From assembly GCA_027484055.1 (NCBI GenBank), contig JAIXQH010000025.1, positions 62,001-126,000 of the forward strand: a stretch of DNA of 64,000 nt, written 5' to 3'. The translations under genes and the position numbers were made by a program. Below, in pieces: positions 27,958 to 37,875 of the stretch (within the stretch, counting starts at the first letter, position 1; each line of letters starts with the position of its first letter). This stretch comes from Verrucomicrobiaceae bacterium. Lineage in GTDB: Bacteria; Verrucomicrobiota; Verrucomicrobiia; Verrucomicrobiales; Akkermansiaceae. Under the pieces are notes generated by a model, which did not search any database, was not told the DNA's origin, and saw only the letters and a list, made by a program, of their open reading frames with translations.

Positions 27958-28677
27958 TCAAACCAGTGGAGGCACCGTAGGCCTCAGGCCGAGAGCGTCT
28001 AATTCTGCATAAACTTTACGCAGCCAGACTTTCACCCGCTGGCGGTCTAAGATCCCGAGTAGTTGGTTTCCGTCTTCGCTGGCATGAATCGCCGACCAGA
28101 AACTGGAGTTGGAATGGTCCACTTGGCGCATCGAGCCTTCGTGGAGTTTCGGCAATTCGATAATTTTTGCGCCCAGCTCAAGTGCCCTGACTTTCTGGGG
28201 TGAGGCGTGGAAAGCATCAAAACGAGCACCGCGTCCGTGGTTCAGGACGACGACGTAGCGGGCCTCGGTTTTGAAATCTTCGAGTAGGCACCCGAGCATT
28301 TCCAACGAGTCGCGCCCGTCGTCTAAAATGTGCCAGCAGTTCACCATGACTCCGGCATCGCGGAAGAGTTCCATTACGCCCGTGTCGTCCATCCAGCCTC
28401 GCAGGGAGGAGCTACTTTGGGCGGCAAGATCCACCAGCACCTGCACGCCGTCACCCAGCAGGGCGGCTTCGGCGAGGCGGTCGAGACTTTGGAAATCTTC
28501 TAGGCCGACATGTTCGGTGAATCCTTCGTAAAAGCGCATGAACGAGCTGTGTGAACGATCGGAATCGAATCCTTTAAATGGGATGCAGCGGTCGATGCAA
28601 TATTGCGCGAAGACCCGCGACATCACCGATTTACCCACTCCACCTTTTTCCCCACCGATTAAATGCACTTGGTTCAT
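27958..28677 (-). CDS. ParA/MobD-like P-loop ATPase
   Basis: A 239-residue protein of the ParA/MinD superfamily. A deviant Walker A motif, GGEKGGVGKSVMSRV, is at the N-terminus; DSDRSHSSF follows where ParA proteins keep the DxD region. VLVDLAAQSS is Walker B-like. Later parts (VVLNHGRGARFDAF) are typical of mobilisation-protein ATPases. No ParB, parS-like repeats, relaxase or conjugation gene is adjacent, so it is an orphan and its cargo cannot be stated. Confidence 0.75.
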   Translation of the reverse strand: MNQVHLIGGEKGGVGKSVMSRVFAQYCIDRCIPFKGFDSDRSHSSFMRFYEGFTEHVGLEDFQSLDRLAEAALLGDGVQVLVDLAAQSSSSLRGWMDDTGVMELFRDAGVMVNCWHILDDGRDSLEMLGCLLEDFKTEARYVVVLNHGRGARFDAFHASPQKVRALELGAKIIELPKLHEGSMRQVDHSNSSFWSAIHASEDGNQLLGILDRQRVKVWLRKVYAELDALGLRPTVPPLV

Positions 28678-28730
28678 CGCGGCTGGGCGTACCAGATTTT
28701 CGGGCTAGGTCAAAGGGCGATGTCTGGAAA

Positions 28731-29801
28731 TCAGTAGTCTGCGACGGGACTGCTCGATTCTGGGCGAGGAAGTTCCGGGACTTCAGAAGCCAGTTTTGCT
28801 AGGGCGGTGCAGGCATCTTGCCATTTTTGGTCGGACCAGATCACGGGCGGGATCAACTTGCGGCGGAAGCGTTCGAGGCGTTCTCGCGCTTCGTCGATCA
28901 TCCAGTGTGGCAGCTCGGCGAGGGCAGTGGCGGCGATTTCTGCGGTGTCTACGCGGTGGCAAATCAGGGCGAGATCATTGCCGGCTTGGATCGCTAATTT
29001 CACGTCTTGGCCGCGCCCGTAGCGCTGGGTGATCGCGCCCATGTCGAGGTCGTCGGTGAGAACGAGGTGCCGATCAAATCCGAGCTGATCCCGGAGAAAT
29101 CGCCGGATGATGCGCGGAGAAAGGGAGGCCGGGAACTCTGGGTCGATGTTCGGAAACTCGATGTGCGCCAGCATGATCGCGTCCAGCTCCGGCATCAGCG
29201 CGGTGTAGGGGATCACGTCCTCTTTGAGCAATTCCTCCAAGGTCGCCGGGGATGAGGGCAAGTCGTGGTGCGGATCGGCAAGCGCGCGCCCACCGGCTGG
29301 GAAATGCTTGGCGCAGGTGGTGATGGATCGTTTCCGCAGCCAGCGATTCCAATTTCCCGCGTGGTCGATGACTTGCTGCGGATCACGCCCCCAGCTACGC
29401 CCATTCAATGCGTTCTGGGTGCTCGGAAAATGGTCCAAATCTAGGACGGGCGCTAAATTGAGATTCACGCCGAGGAGCCGTAGTAGGTCGCCGGTGAAGG
29501 CCCCGGCTTCCGAGGATTTCAAAGTCTTCCTCGTCGCCGCCAGCGCAGGGGCGGAAGGGGAAACAGGGGCGATGTCCCGAGTCCGAGTCACGCGACCACC
29601 TTCTTGGTCGATGGCAATGATGGGCATTTCCGTGGACAAGTCACGCAGTGCATCCGTGAGTTTCCGTGTCTGTTCCGGGCTGGTGATGTTCCGCGTAAAG
29701 AGGATGTAGCCTGCTGGCTGGAGGGCGCGAAAGAGCGCCGCTTCTTGGGAAGTGAGTTCTGGGCCGGCGATGCCGAGCACAAGTAGCGAGCCATCCATCA
29801 T
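28731..29801 (-). CDS. nagZ: Beta-N-acetylhexosaminidase NagZ-like (glycoside hydrolase family 3)
   Basis: A 356-residue enzyme predicted to remove N-acetylglucosamine from muropeptides during cell-wall recycling. GH3 markers are IIAIDQEGGRVTR (65 on), KHFPAGG (165 on) and LVLTDDLDMGAI with the nucleophile Asp at about 250. The usual KHFPGHGDT..DSH segment is altered to KHFPAGGRALADPHHDLP, keeping the His pair that acts in acid/base catalysis. The ATG at 29801 was chosen because homology begins there; the open frame runs to 29960. Divergent from the membrane protein gene. Confidence 0.87.
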   Translation of the reverse strand: MMDGSLLVLGIAGPELTSQEAALFRALQPAGYILFTRNITSPEQTRKLTDALRDLSTEMPIIAIDQEGGRVTRTRDIAPVSPSAPALAATRKTLKSSEAGAFTGDLLRLLGVNLNLAPVLDLDHFPSTQNALNGRSWGRDPQQVIDHAGNWNRWLRKRSITTCAKHFPAGGRALADPHHDLPSSPATLEELLKEDVIPYTALMPELDAIMLAHIEFPNIDPEFPASLSPRIIRRFLRDQLGFDRHLVLTDDLDMGAITQRYGRGQDVKLAIQAGNDLALICHRVDTAEIAATALAELPHWMIDEARERLERFRRKLIPPVIWSDQKWQDACTALAKLASEVPELPRPESSSPVADY

Positions 29802-29902
29802 GATGGGAAAAGACAACACTGAAGGCGGTGTTTGGCGAGCGATTTGGAAATTTTCATAAACAGAATTGGCAGAGCTCCGCGCAAACAGTCTAAAGTCCGC
29901 GC

Positions 29903-31585
29903 GTGGTTCTCGAAAACGACACTTCACAGGACAGCTCGCCCTGGCGGAAATGGCAGCCATTTGGCTGGATCATCCTCGCCAGTGCACTCGCCCATCTGTG
30001 GTGCCTCGGCTCGCAGTTCTACATGGATGACATCCCGCAAATTTGTGACAGCAAATTAGTCAGGACCGGCGATCTCACGGGCGCTAATTACATGTGGTGG
30101 ACGTTTTTCTGCTACCACTGGCAGTTCCGCAGTTTCGGCATGTCGGCGCTGGGATTTCATGCGGTGAACTGGCTACTTCATACCGGGGTCGCGTGCGTGT
30201 GGTTCGGCTTTGCGCGGGGGCTGATGAAAGAGCAGCGTGGGGTGGCACTTTTCGCCGCGCTACTTTTCGCCATACATCCTCTCGGCAGTGAGATTCCCAA
30301 TTACGCCCGGACTCAGGATCTGGCTTGGGTGACTCTTTTTTCTATCGGAGCGGCTTGGTCGGTGCTGAGGTTTTTTGAAAATGGCAACTGGTGGAATTGG
30401 CTGCTCTGTGGACTTTGCTTGCTGGGCACGGCTTTTTCAAAAGGCCCCGGCCTGTTCCACGCCCTGATGATGAGCGTCGCGGTAGGGCTGGTTGTTTCAC
30501 GCACCTCGTGGCGGAGGAAATTCTTGGGAATCGCCACCTTGATCGTCGTCGGCGGGATCTTGGCGTTAATGACTGGCCTTGCAACGAAGATTCCCGATTC
30601 CTCGAACCCGCGACTTTTCGGCTGTGGCTTGACGGTTTGTCGGGTATTTTGGGAATTCGCCTGGCGCGCGGTGGTCCCCGTGGCCCTGAGTTCCGACCAT
30701 CACATTGCCGAGACCTTGATGCCACCGGGTGTCCCGATTTGGGCCATCCCGGACCGAGGAGCGCTCTTCGCTGCCGCGGCCATGCTGGCACTTGCCATGG
30801 GTGCGGTAGTCCTCGCCGTGCGGAAAGCAACCCATATTGTTGGAATCTGTTTGTTCGTTTTTGTCGGCACGATTCTCTTCCGGGTGTTCTTTCTGGTGCC
30901 TGAATTCATGCCAGAATACCGGATTTACCCCGGCCTGCCGTGGTTTTGTCTCGGCGCAGCCATCGTTCTTTCGAGAATTTGGCGTTACCTAACACCCCTT
31001 TCTCCGCGTGTGCCGGCGGCGATCTTACTCGGGCTGCTAGCTCTTCTTTCCGCAAAGCGCTCGTTCCTCTGGCACGACTTGGGTGACTTGATGGAGGATG
31101 TTTTACACCAATACCCCACCCAAGCGCGTGCCGTTTGGGAGCTGGATGACCGTGATGCGGCCGCTGGGAAATGGCAGGCCATTATCGACCGCCAGAATCA
31201 AGTCTGGCCAGACGTCGCCCGCCGATTTCATGCGGAAAATCAACGGCTCGCTCCGGCGCGTGAACTCCCCACGGGACTGTTTGCCCTCGCAGAAGTCGCA
31301 TGTGCCGGACATTACGCCGTGGCCTGCGCGCACTTACAGGGCAGCGGTCGCGGCTTGATCGAACTCGCCCGCCAGGAGCAATACATGAAACGTCTCGGCC
31401 TCGATCCTTCCGCGCACTCGGTCCACTGGGCCTATTTCCACCACGCCAAGGCCCTCGTTTTAGAAATCGCAGGTAAGGACGAAGCCGCTCTCGAACTGAT
31501 GCGCCAGTCCGTCGCGGACTCGCAGAAACAACTGGATCTCGAACGGCTTGAGAAAAAAGTCCGCGCGCTCAAGCCAGGTTCGTGA
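29903..31585 (+). CDS. Multi-pass membrane protein, glycosyltransferase-39/TMTC-like
   Basis: A 560-residue inner-membrane protein with about ten transmembrane helices and a soluble C-terminal part from about residue 400 with weak TPR-like helices. FYMDDIPQICDS near residue 40 gives an Asp-Asp pair in the first outside loop, and FHAVNWLLHTG and HPLGSEIPNYARTQDL follow, as in protein O-mannosyltransferase-like and TMTC-type enzymes. It may transfer a sugar from a lipid carrier to an exported acceptor; this is inferred from layout. GTG start at 29903. Its end overlaps the yebC gene by 17 bases. Confidence 0.7.
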   Translation: MVLENDTSQDSSPWRKWQPFGWIILASALAHLWCLGSQFYMDDIPQICDSKLVRTGDLTGANYMWWTFFCYHWQFRSFGMSALGFHAVNWLLHTGVACVWFGFARGLMKEQRGVALFAALLFAIHPLGSEIPNYARTQDLAWVTLFSIGAAWSVLRFFENGNWWNWLLCGLCLLGTAFSKGPGLFHALMMSVAVGLVVSRTSWRRKFLGIATLIVVGGILALMTGLATKIPDSSNPRLFGCGLTVCRVFWEFAWRAVVPVALSSDHHIAETLMPPGVPIWAIPDRGALFAAAAMLALAMGAVVLAVRKATHIVGICLFVFVGTILFRVFFLVPEFMPEYRIYPGLPWFCLGAAIVLSRIWRYLTPLSPRVPAAILLGLLALLSAKRSFLWHDLGDLMEDVLHQYPTQARAVWELDDRDAAAGKWQAIIDRQNQVWPDVARRFHAENQRLAPARELPTGLFALAEVACAGHYAVACAHLQGSGRGLIELARQEQYMKRLGLDPSAHSVHWAYFHHAKALVLEIAGKDEAALELMRQSVADSQKQLDLERLEKKVRALKPGS

Positions 31586-32279
31586 AAACCGCCTGCACGT
31601 CGTCATCGTCCTCGATTTTATCCAGCAGTCGCTCCACCTCTTCCATCTGCTCTTCGGTCAGCTCAATGGGCTGGGCAGGCAGGCGTTGCAGGCTGGCTTT
31701 CGTCGCCACGATGTCGATGGATTCGACCGCGTGGCAGAGATTGGCGAAGGCGCTGTATTCGCCGATCACCGTGACGATGCCCTCCTCCACCAGCATTTCC
31801 TCAAGGCCGGCGTCGATGAGCTCCAGCTCGATTTCTTCCAGCTCACGGCCTTCAGGCACGGGAAATTCGATTACCGTTTTGCGTGAGAACATGAAATCGA
31901 GCTGCCCGGCATTCACCAGTTGCCCGCCGTTTTTGTTGAAAATGATCTTCAGATTTCCGACCGAGCGGTTCGAATTATCGGTCGCGCACTCCACGATGAA
32001 GAGCGAGCCATGCGGGCCTTTCCCCTCGTAGGTAATCTCGGAAATGTCCGCAGCGTCCTTACCGGCAGCGCGTTTGATGGCGTTCTCGATGTTGTCCTTC
32101 GAGAGATTTTGCGCCTTTGCATTGTTGATCGCCACCCGCAGCGGCGCGTTCGACTCAGGGTCCGGGCCGCCGTTTTTCGCAGCCATCGTGATGGATTTGG
32201 CCAGCTTGGGAAACACCTTGGACATCGTGGCCCAGCGTGATTCTTTCGCCCGGCGGCGGCATTCGAAGTGTCTTCCCAT
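31569..32279 (-). CDS. yebC: YebC/PmpR family protein
   Basis: A 236-residue protein of the YebC/TACO1 family, described as a DNA-binding transcription regulator and, more recently, as a factor aiding translation of difficult sequences. The N-terminal signature is complete: MGRHFECRRRAKESRWATMSKVFPKLAKSI then NAPLRVAINNAKAQNLSKDNIENAIKRA. YEGKGPHGSLFIVE and the acidic C-terminal segment are as expected. Many bacterial YebC proteins begin AGHSKWANIKHRK; the ECRRRAKESRW form is the variant seen in this type. Start at 32279; convergent 3' overlap with the membrane protein gene. Confidence 0.9.
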   Translation of the reverse strand: MGRHFECRRRAKESRWATMSKVFPKLAKSITMAAKNGGPDPESNAPLRVAINNAKAQNLSKDNIENAIKRAAGKDAADISEITYEGKGPHGSLFIVECATDNSNRSVGNLKIIFNKNGGQLVNAGQLDFMFSRKTVIEFPVPEGRELEEIELELIDAGLEEMLVEEGIVTVIGEYSAFANLCHAVESIDIVATKASLQRLPAQPIELTEEQMEEVERLLDKIEDDDDVQAVFTNLA

Positions 32280-32404
32280 GGTAGTTTTTGTTAAAAGTGC
32301 TCCGGCATTTCGCCGGGCCGCAGGTTTAAACACCCTCGCCGCCAGATGCAAGCGAACTGCTCTCTTCTCGACAGCGCCCCCTCCGTGGCTACGTTTGCCG
32401 CCGA

Positions 32405-33505
32405 ATGACTTTAAAGGAACTCGGCTGGAATGAGGATTTAGAAACGGCCTTCGCTGCCTTCACCGGAAAAGGCTGGGTGCCCGCGCGCCTCATCCGCGAG
32501 ACTGTCATCAACTACGGAGCCTTCCTCAAAGGCGGCGAGGAAATCGACGTGATCCTCTGCGGCCGTGTCTGGCATGAAGCCACTTGCGATGCCGACCTGC
32601 CCGCCGTCGGCGACTGGGTGGCGGTCGAACTCGGCGACGAGAACCAGCCCCACATCATCCGCGCCACCCTGCCTCGCCGCACCTGTTTCTCCCGGAAAAT
32701 GCCAGGAAACAGCTCCCAGGCCCAAGTCATCGGCGCGAATATCGACTACGTCGCCGTCGTCACCGATGCCGGCCCAGACTACAACATCCGCCGCATGGAA
32801 CGGTATTTCATGCTCATCGGTCGCAGTGGTGCCAAGGCCGTCGTGCTCGTCAACAAAGCCGACCTTTTCCCCAAGGAGCAGAGTAAAAAAGCCGCCGAGG
32901 AAATCGCTGCGCTTTGGGACGGCGCGACCGTCCACATCACCAGTGCGCTCAATGGCGACGGGCTGAAAGTGCTGAAAAAATACCTTAAAAAAGGCATCAC
33001 CATGTGCGTCGTCGGCTCCAGCGGCGTCGGGAAATCCACCCTCGTCAATCAGCTCTACGGCGAGGAATGGCAGTGGACCAGCGAGTGCAACGAGACCACC
33101 GGAAAAGGCCGCCACACCACCACCTCCCGTGAACTCGTGCCACTTCCCGGCACCGGCATGCTCATCGACAACCCCGGCATGAGGGAAATCCAGATGTGGA
33201 CCGACGAAGCCACCCTCCGCGATAGCTTCGCCGATGTGGATGCGCTCACTGCCGAGTGTAAATTCTCCGATTGCAGCCACCGCAAGGACGCCAAGTGCGC
33301 CATCCGCGCCGCCGTGGATGCGGGCACGCTGGACGTCGGGCGTTATGAAAATTTCCTCAACCTCGAAAACGAAATCGCTGCGCTCAGGAAACGCTCGGAA
33401 AAACGCCAGATGGCCGTCGAGCGCTGGGCCAAACGCAACAGCGTGAAAGCCCGCAACCTCGCCGACCGCATCCAGCTCGAAAAGGACGTGCGAGGCGACC
33501 TCTAA
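32405..33505 (+). CDS. rsgA: Ribosome small-subunit GTPase RsgA
   Basis: A 366-residue circularly permuted GTPase that assists late 30S assembly. In order: OB-fold domain, G4 NKADLF, G1 P-loop GSSGVGKST (204-212), G2 GKGRHTTTSREL, G3 DNPGMREI, and the C-terminal zinc knuckle CKFSDCSHRKDAKC. The length is normal. It ends 4 bases before cstA, so the two may be co-transcribed although functionally unrelated. Upstream about 125 bases separate it from divergent yebC. Confidence 0.95.
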   Translation: MTLKELGWNEDLETAFAAFTGKGWVPARLIRETVINYGAFLKGGEEIDVILCGRVWHEATCDADLPAVGDWVAVELGDENQPHIIRATLPRRTCFSRKMPGNSSQAQVIGANIDYVAVVTDAGPDYNIRRMERYFMLIGRSGAKAVVLVNKADLFPKEQSKKAAEEIAALWDGATVHITSALNGDGLKVLKKYLKKGITMCVVGSSGVGKSTLVNQLYGEEWQWTSECNETTGKGRHTTTSRELVPLPGTGMLIDNPGMREIQMWTDEATLRDSFADVDALTAECKFSDCSHRKDAKCAIRAAVDAGTLDVGRYENFLNLENEIAALRKRSEKRQMAVERWAKRNSVKARNLADRIQLEKDVRGDL

Positions 33506-33509
33506 CTCT

Positions 33510-35540
33510 ATGAAATTCCTCCTCTGGCTTGCCATTTCCCTGCTCGGTGCCGCCGCTGTCGCCGTCGCGGCTTTCCAACGCAGCGAGCCGGTCAATGCAC
33601 TCTGGCTCGTCATCGCGGGCGTCTGCACCTTCGCCATTTCCTACCGTTTTTACTCGGCATGGCTCATGGCCAAGGTGCTCACCATCGACGACACCCGCGC
33701 CCCGGCAGCGGTCACTTGTAGCGATGGCAAGGACTTCGTTCCCACGCCGAAATGGGTCGTCTTCGGTCACCATTTCGCCGCCATCGCGGGGCCAGGCCCG
33801 TTGGTCGGGCCAGTTCTAGCTGCCCAGTTCGGCTACCTCCCCGGCACGCTCTGGCTGCTCGTCGGCGCGACACTCGGCGGCGGCGTGCACGACTCGATCA
33901 TCCTTTTTGCCTCGATGCGCCGAAACGGGAAATCCCTCGGCCAAATGCTCAAGGAGGAGCTGAACCCGTTCATCGGCCTCGTCGCGATGATCAGCCTGCT
34001 CGCGATCATGACGATCCTACTCGCCGTGCTCGGCCTCGTGGTGGTTAAGGCACTCGCCGAAAGTCCCTGGGGACTCTTCACCATCGCTTGCACCATCCCG
34101 CTGGCCTTCATCATGGGCCTGATGCTAAAAAGCGGGAAATTCTCCGTGACCACCGCCTCCGCCTTCGGAGTGCTAGGGTTGATCGGTGCGGTCATCGGAG
34201 GGAAATACCTATCGCCCGAGCTCACCGCCGCGCTCACCCTCAGCGCCCCGCAGCTCGCGTGGGCCATCATGATTTACGGCTTCGCCGCCAGTGTGCTGCC
34301 CGTCTGGATGCTGCTCGCCCCGCGCGACTACCTGAGCACTTTCATGAAACTCGGCACGGTCGCGGTGCTCGGTGTTTTCATCGTCATCCTCGCCCCGCCA
34401 CTGCATATGCCGGCGATCACGCCCTTCGTCAGCGGCGGCGGCTTCGTGGTGCCGGGGCCGGTTTTCCCCTTCGTCTGCATCACCATCGCCTGCGGAGCCG
34501 TCAGTGGATTTCACGCGCTGATCTCCTCGGGCACGACGCCGAAACTGCTCGGTCGGGAGAAGGACATCCGCCTGATCGGCTACGGCGCGATGGTCGTGGA
34601 AATGCTCGTCGCGCTGATGGCGATCATCGCCGCCTGTGCTCTCCAGCCCGGCGAATACTTCGCGATCAACTCACCCATCGACCCGAACAACCCCGCCGCT
34701 GTCACCGCGCAGATTGCGAAGATCAACTCCTACGGCCCCGAGTACGCCATCACCGAGGCGCGCATGAAAGAACTTGCCCAAGATCTCGGCGAGCCGCACA
34801 TGATCGGAAAAGTCGGCGGTGCTCCCACCTTCGCCGTCGGCATGGCACAGATGTTTGCGAAGGTGATCCCTGGGAATACAGCACTTTCACTGTGGTATCA
34901 CTTCGCCATCATGTTCGAGGCCTTGTTCATCCTCACCACTCTAGATGCTGGCACCCGCGTCGGACGCTTCATCCTTCAGGACTTATTGGGGAATATTTCC
35001 CCCAAACTCGCAGACACCCGTTCCTGGTTCGCGAACATTCTCGCCACCGGTGGCCTAGTCGCTGCTTGGGGATATTTCCTCTATCAAGGCGCGCTCGATC
35101 CCGCCGGCATTGCGAAGTCCCTCTGGCCCATCTTCGGGATTTCCAATCAACTTCTCGCCGTCATCGCCTTCTGCCTCGGCACCGTTATCCTCATCAAAAT
35201 GGGTAAAACCCGCTACTGCTGGACCACGGTGATCCCCATGCTGTTCCTCACCAGCGTCAGCTTCAGTGCAGGCTACTTGAAAATTTTCTCTGCCAATGCG
35301 GCCGGTTTTCTCCCCGCCATCCGCAACCTCGAAGCCCAAATCACCGCCGGCCTCCATGGTCCCGCGCTCAAGGCCGCCCAGACCTCCCTGCTCAATGCTC
35401 AGATCGACGTCGTCATCACCATCACCTTTCTCAGCTTGGTCGCCATCATCGTCATCGGCACCGCTCGCGAGTGCTATCTACTCATCGCCGGGAAAAAGCC
35501 AATCGTGCTCCACGAGTCCGCCTACACCGCGCAGCGATAG
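33510..35540 (+). CDS. cstA: Carbon starvation protein CstA (pyruvate/peptide transporter)
   Basis: A 676-residue multi-pass inner-membrane protein. CstA hallmarks are TPKWVVFGHHFAAIAGPGPLVGPVLAAQFGYLPGTLW (read in parts), GGGVHDSIILFASMRRNGKSLG, and FHALISSGTTPK. CstA proteins take up pyruvate, and in some bacteria peptides, under carbon limitation. With lutABC and the acetate-permease-like gene nearby, the window holds several functions for C2/C3 acids, though they are in separate operons. It follows rsgA by 4 bases. No BtsS/BtsR-type sensor pair is adjacent. Confidence 0.93.
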   Translation: MKFLLWLAISLLGAAAVAVAAFQRSEPVNALWLVIAGVCTFAISYRFYSAWLMAKVLTIDDTRAPAAVTCSDGKDFVPTPKWVVFGHHFAAIAGPGPLVGPVLAAQFGYLPGTLWLLVGATLGGGVHDSIILFASMRRNGKSLGQMLKEELNPFIGLVAMISLLAIMTILLAVLGLVVVKALAESPWGLFTIACTIPLAFIMGLMLKSGKFSVTTASAFGVLGLIGAVIGGKYLSPELTAALTLSAPQLAWAIMIYGFAASVLPVWMLLAPRDYLSTFMKLGTVAVLGVFIVILAPPLHMPAITPFVSGGGFVVPGPVFPFVCITIACGAVSGFHALISSGTTPKLLGREKDIRLIGYGAMVVEMLVALMAIIAACALQPGEYFAINSPIDPNNPAAVTAQIAKINSYGPEYAITEARMKELAQDLGEPHMIGKVGGAPTFAVGMAQMFAKVIPGNTALSLWYHFAIMFEALFILTTLDAGTRVGRFILQDLLGNISPKLADTRSWFANILATGGLVAAWGYFLYQGALDPAGIAKSLWPIFGISNQLLAVIAFCLGTVILIKMGKTRYCWTTVIPMLFLTSVSFSAGYLKIFSANAAGFLPAIRNLEAQITAGLHGPALKAAQTSLLNAQIDVVITITFLSLVAIIVIGTARECYLLIAGKKPIVLHESAYTAQR

Positions 35541-35664
35541 CCGTTTCTCTAGCTCGCACTTCCAAGATTCAATCCCACCCAAGGCTGGGGATGGTGAATG
35601 AGTGGCATCTCCACGCCAGCAGGAACGAGGCGATTTTTCAAAATGCTCGCTGCTCCGCTGGACA

Positions 35665-37449
35665 TCAATGAGCAGGTCCTTGGTGCTCTTGAATGTATTC
35701 TTGCTTCAAGCCAAGCGCTTCCGGCGCATGCAGGACGAGCATTTTCATCCGCACATCGCCCGGGATGCTGCGGCGAGTCGCCTTGGAAACGATGACCATG
35801 AGAATGATCGCAAGCGGCACCGTCCAGATCGCAGGCTGCTCGCAAAGGATTCTTAGCAGCGGATGAGAGGCCCAAAATGAATTCAACGGCCTGAAGCTGG
35901 TAAAGAGAGTCCCCATCGGGCCTTTGTCGAGGGCGAGGTTGCTCGCGTTCGTAGCAGCTGCTGCGACGAGCGCGCAAAGTCCGCCGACGAGCATTCCAGT
36001 CGCCGCGCCCTGCATGGTCATTCCACGCCACCAGACGCTCATGAACAAGAGCGGGAAGTAGCTCGCCGCCGCGATGGCGAAGGCCTGGCCGACCATGAAA
36101 TTGATTTCGAGAGGCTCGACGAAACAGCCGAGAATGACGGAGATGCTACCGATCAAGATGGCGCACCATTTAAACATTTTCATCCGTTGGGCGGGGGTGG
36201 AGTTCGGCCGCAGCATCCGACCATAGACATCGTGGGCAAGCGCACCGGTCATGGAAACGAGCAGCCCGGAGAAGGTGCTCATAAAGGCCGCGAAGGCACC
36301 CGCGCAGGTGATACCGCTTAGGATCGAGCCGATTAGGCCATACTTTTGATTGATCAGCCGTGGGAGTTCGAGAACGATTTTATCCGTGCCCTTCGCTCCG
36401 ACTCCGGCATAGAGCTCAGGAAGCAAATTCCTTCCTAACACCCCAAATATGGGTGGGAACACGTAAAACACGCCGATGAGAATCATGACCCACATGGTCG
36501 TTTTCTTCGCCGCCATCCCATCTGGGTTGGTGTAAAAGCGGACGAGGATGTGCGGCAGGCCGGCGGTGCCGCAAACGAGGGCGACGATTAAGGAAAAGGT
36601 GTAGAGCAGCGAGTAGGATTTTTGATGATCATCGAGGAAAGCTGCTCGTTGTTCGAGTGGAAGCGCAGCGGCTGCGGATTTGACGGCTTTAGTCGTCAGG
36701 GGACCGAAGGGGGCCAGCCAAGCCTCGTCTTGAGGGGCTTTTTCTGGCAGGGGCTCCCGCAAAGGGGTGGCAGATGCCACGAGTGCGGATTCCTGCGCTG
36801 ATTGATTTCGAGAGAGATTTTTCCCATACCCACCATAGACCGAGAGCAGCACGAAAATGGGCACCGAGATGGCGAACATTTTAATCCAATACTGCACCGC
36901 TTGGACTAAGGTGATGCCTTTCATCCCGCCGAGTGCAACGTTCAGGGTGATCACTGCTCCCACCACCACGACGCCGACCCAGTAAGGTAAACCAGGCAAA
37001 ATGTAGGCCAGAGCCGTGCCCGCTCCCTTCATCTGTGGCATGGTGTAGAAAAAACCGATGAATAGCACAAAGCACACCGCGATGCGCCGGAATAACGGCG
37101 AGTCGAACCGCCCTTCGGCGAAGTCCGGAATCGTGTAAGCGCCGAAGCGGCGTAACGGTCCAGCGATGAATAACAGCAGGAATAAATATCCACAGGCGTA
37201 ACACACCGGATACCACAGCGCGTCATACCCGGAAGACATCACCATCCCGGCGATGCCCATGAAACTGGCCGCACTGAGATACTCCCCAGAAATGGCAGCG
37301 GCATTCCAGCCTACAGAGACCGAGCGCCCGGCGACAAAAAAGTCCGCCGCAGACTTCGACGTCTTGGCCGCGCGAAAGCCCATCCACAAGGTCACCGCGA
37401 CGGTGATGCCGGAGAAAGAAAGAATCCAAGGATCGATGTTAGTGAGCAT
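35665..37449 (-). CDS. actP: Sodium:solute symporter, acetate permease ActP-like
   Basis: A 594-residue SSF-family transporter with about 13 helices. ActP-type signatures are AADFFVAGRSVSVGWNAAAISGEYLSAASFMGIAGM (read in parts), YTIPDFAEGRF, GGMKGITLVQAVQYWIKM and AGAFAAFMSTFSGLLVSMTGALAHD. Probable substrates are acetate or other short monocarboxylates with Na+ or H+. An insert of about 80 hydrophilic residues (around 215-290, with QRAAFLDDHQKSYS) is present between helices, as in longer ActP-like members. Its ATG overlaps by one base the stop of the DUF485 gene, the usual yjcH-actP pairing. Confidence 0.9.
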   Translation of the reverse strand: MLTNIDPWILSFSGITVAVTLWMGFRAAKTSKSAADFFVAGRSVSVGWNAAAISGEYLSAASFMGIAGMVMSSGYDALWYPVCYACGYLFLLLFIAGPLRRFGAYTIPDFAEGRFDSPLFRRIAVCFVLFIGFFYTMPQMKGAGTALAYILPGLPYWVGVVVVGAVITLNVALGGMKGITLVQAVQYWIKMFAISVPIFVLLSVYGGYGKNLSRNQSAQESALVASATPLREPLPEKAPQDEAWLAPFGPLTTKAVKSAAAALPLEQRAAFLDDHQKSYSLLYTFSLIVALVCGTAGLPHILVRFYTNPDGMAAKKTTMWVMILIGVFYVFPPIFGVLGRNLLPELYAGVGAKGTDKIVLELPRLINQKYGLIGSILSGITCAGAFAAFMSTFSGLLVSMTGALAHDVYGRMLRPNSTPAQRMKMFKWCAILIGSISVILGCFVEPLEINFMVGQAFAIAAASYFPLLFMSVWWRGMTMQGAATGMLVGGLCALVAAAATNASNLALDKGPMGTLFTSFRPLNSFWASHPLLRILCEQPAIWTVPLAIILMVIVSKATRRSIPGDVRMKMLVLHAPEALGLKQEYIQEHQGPAH

Positions 37450-37772
37450 TAGCGCGGTGTATTGGAGGTTTCCTGCATGGCACGACGGACCTCAGCATTT
37501 TCCAAGGCGATGGAGCGGGTGATGAAGACGCGGGCGATGATCCAGACGTAGGGGAAAAACAAAACGCCTAGCACTAACCACGTCAGCGTGAAGCCACCCA
37601 CCCGCTGGGCCATGAAGTCAGGGGCTAAAAAATTTGCCATCGGCATTCCAAACAAGACCCCTATAAAGGCGACCGCGCACGAGATCGAGAGCTTGAGCTG
37701 GCGTTTCATCAAGCCGTGGAGAAAGGCCTCACTATGAATCGAATCAATGGCGGATACTGGGAGTTCAGACAT
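37449..37772 (-). CDS. yjcH: DUF485 membrane protein, partner of the symporter
   Basis: A 107-residue protein with two transmembrane helices separated by a short loop (SISCAVAFIGVLFGMPMANF and FTLTWLVLGVLFFPYVWIIA). This is the DUF485/YjcH fold encoded before actP-type symporters and thought to be an accessory subunit. The preceding residues RQLKLSI and following RVFITRS fit the family. Translation is coupled to actP by a TAATG overlap. The start at 37772 is preferred over the longer open frame to 37820. Confidence 0.88.
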   Translation of the reverse strand: MSELPVSAIDSIHSEAFLHGLMKRQLKLSISCAVAFIGVLFGMPMANFLAPDFMAQRVGGFTLTWLVLGVLFFPYVWIIARVFITRSIALENAEVRRAMQETSNTPR

Positions 37773-37875
37773 GGGATTTAACCGACTATGGGTTGCCAAG
37801 AACAAGAACCTAGACACCATCCGTCAAGGACCATTTCTCAGTTCCCATGACCGCGGATCGGGCTATCTTACGCCC

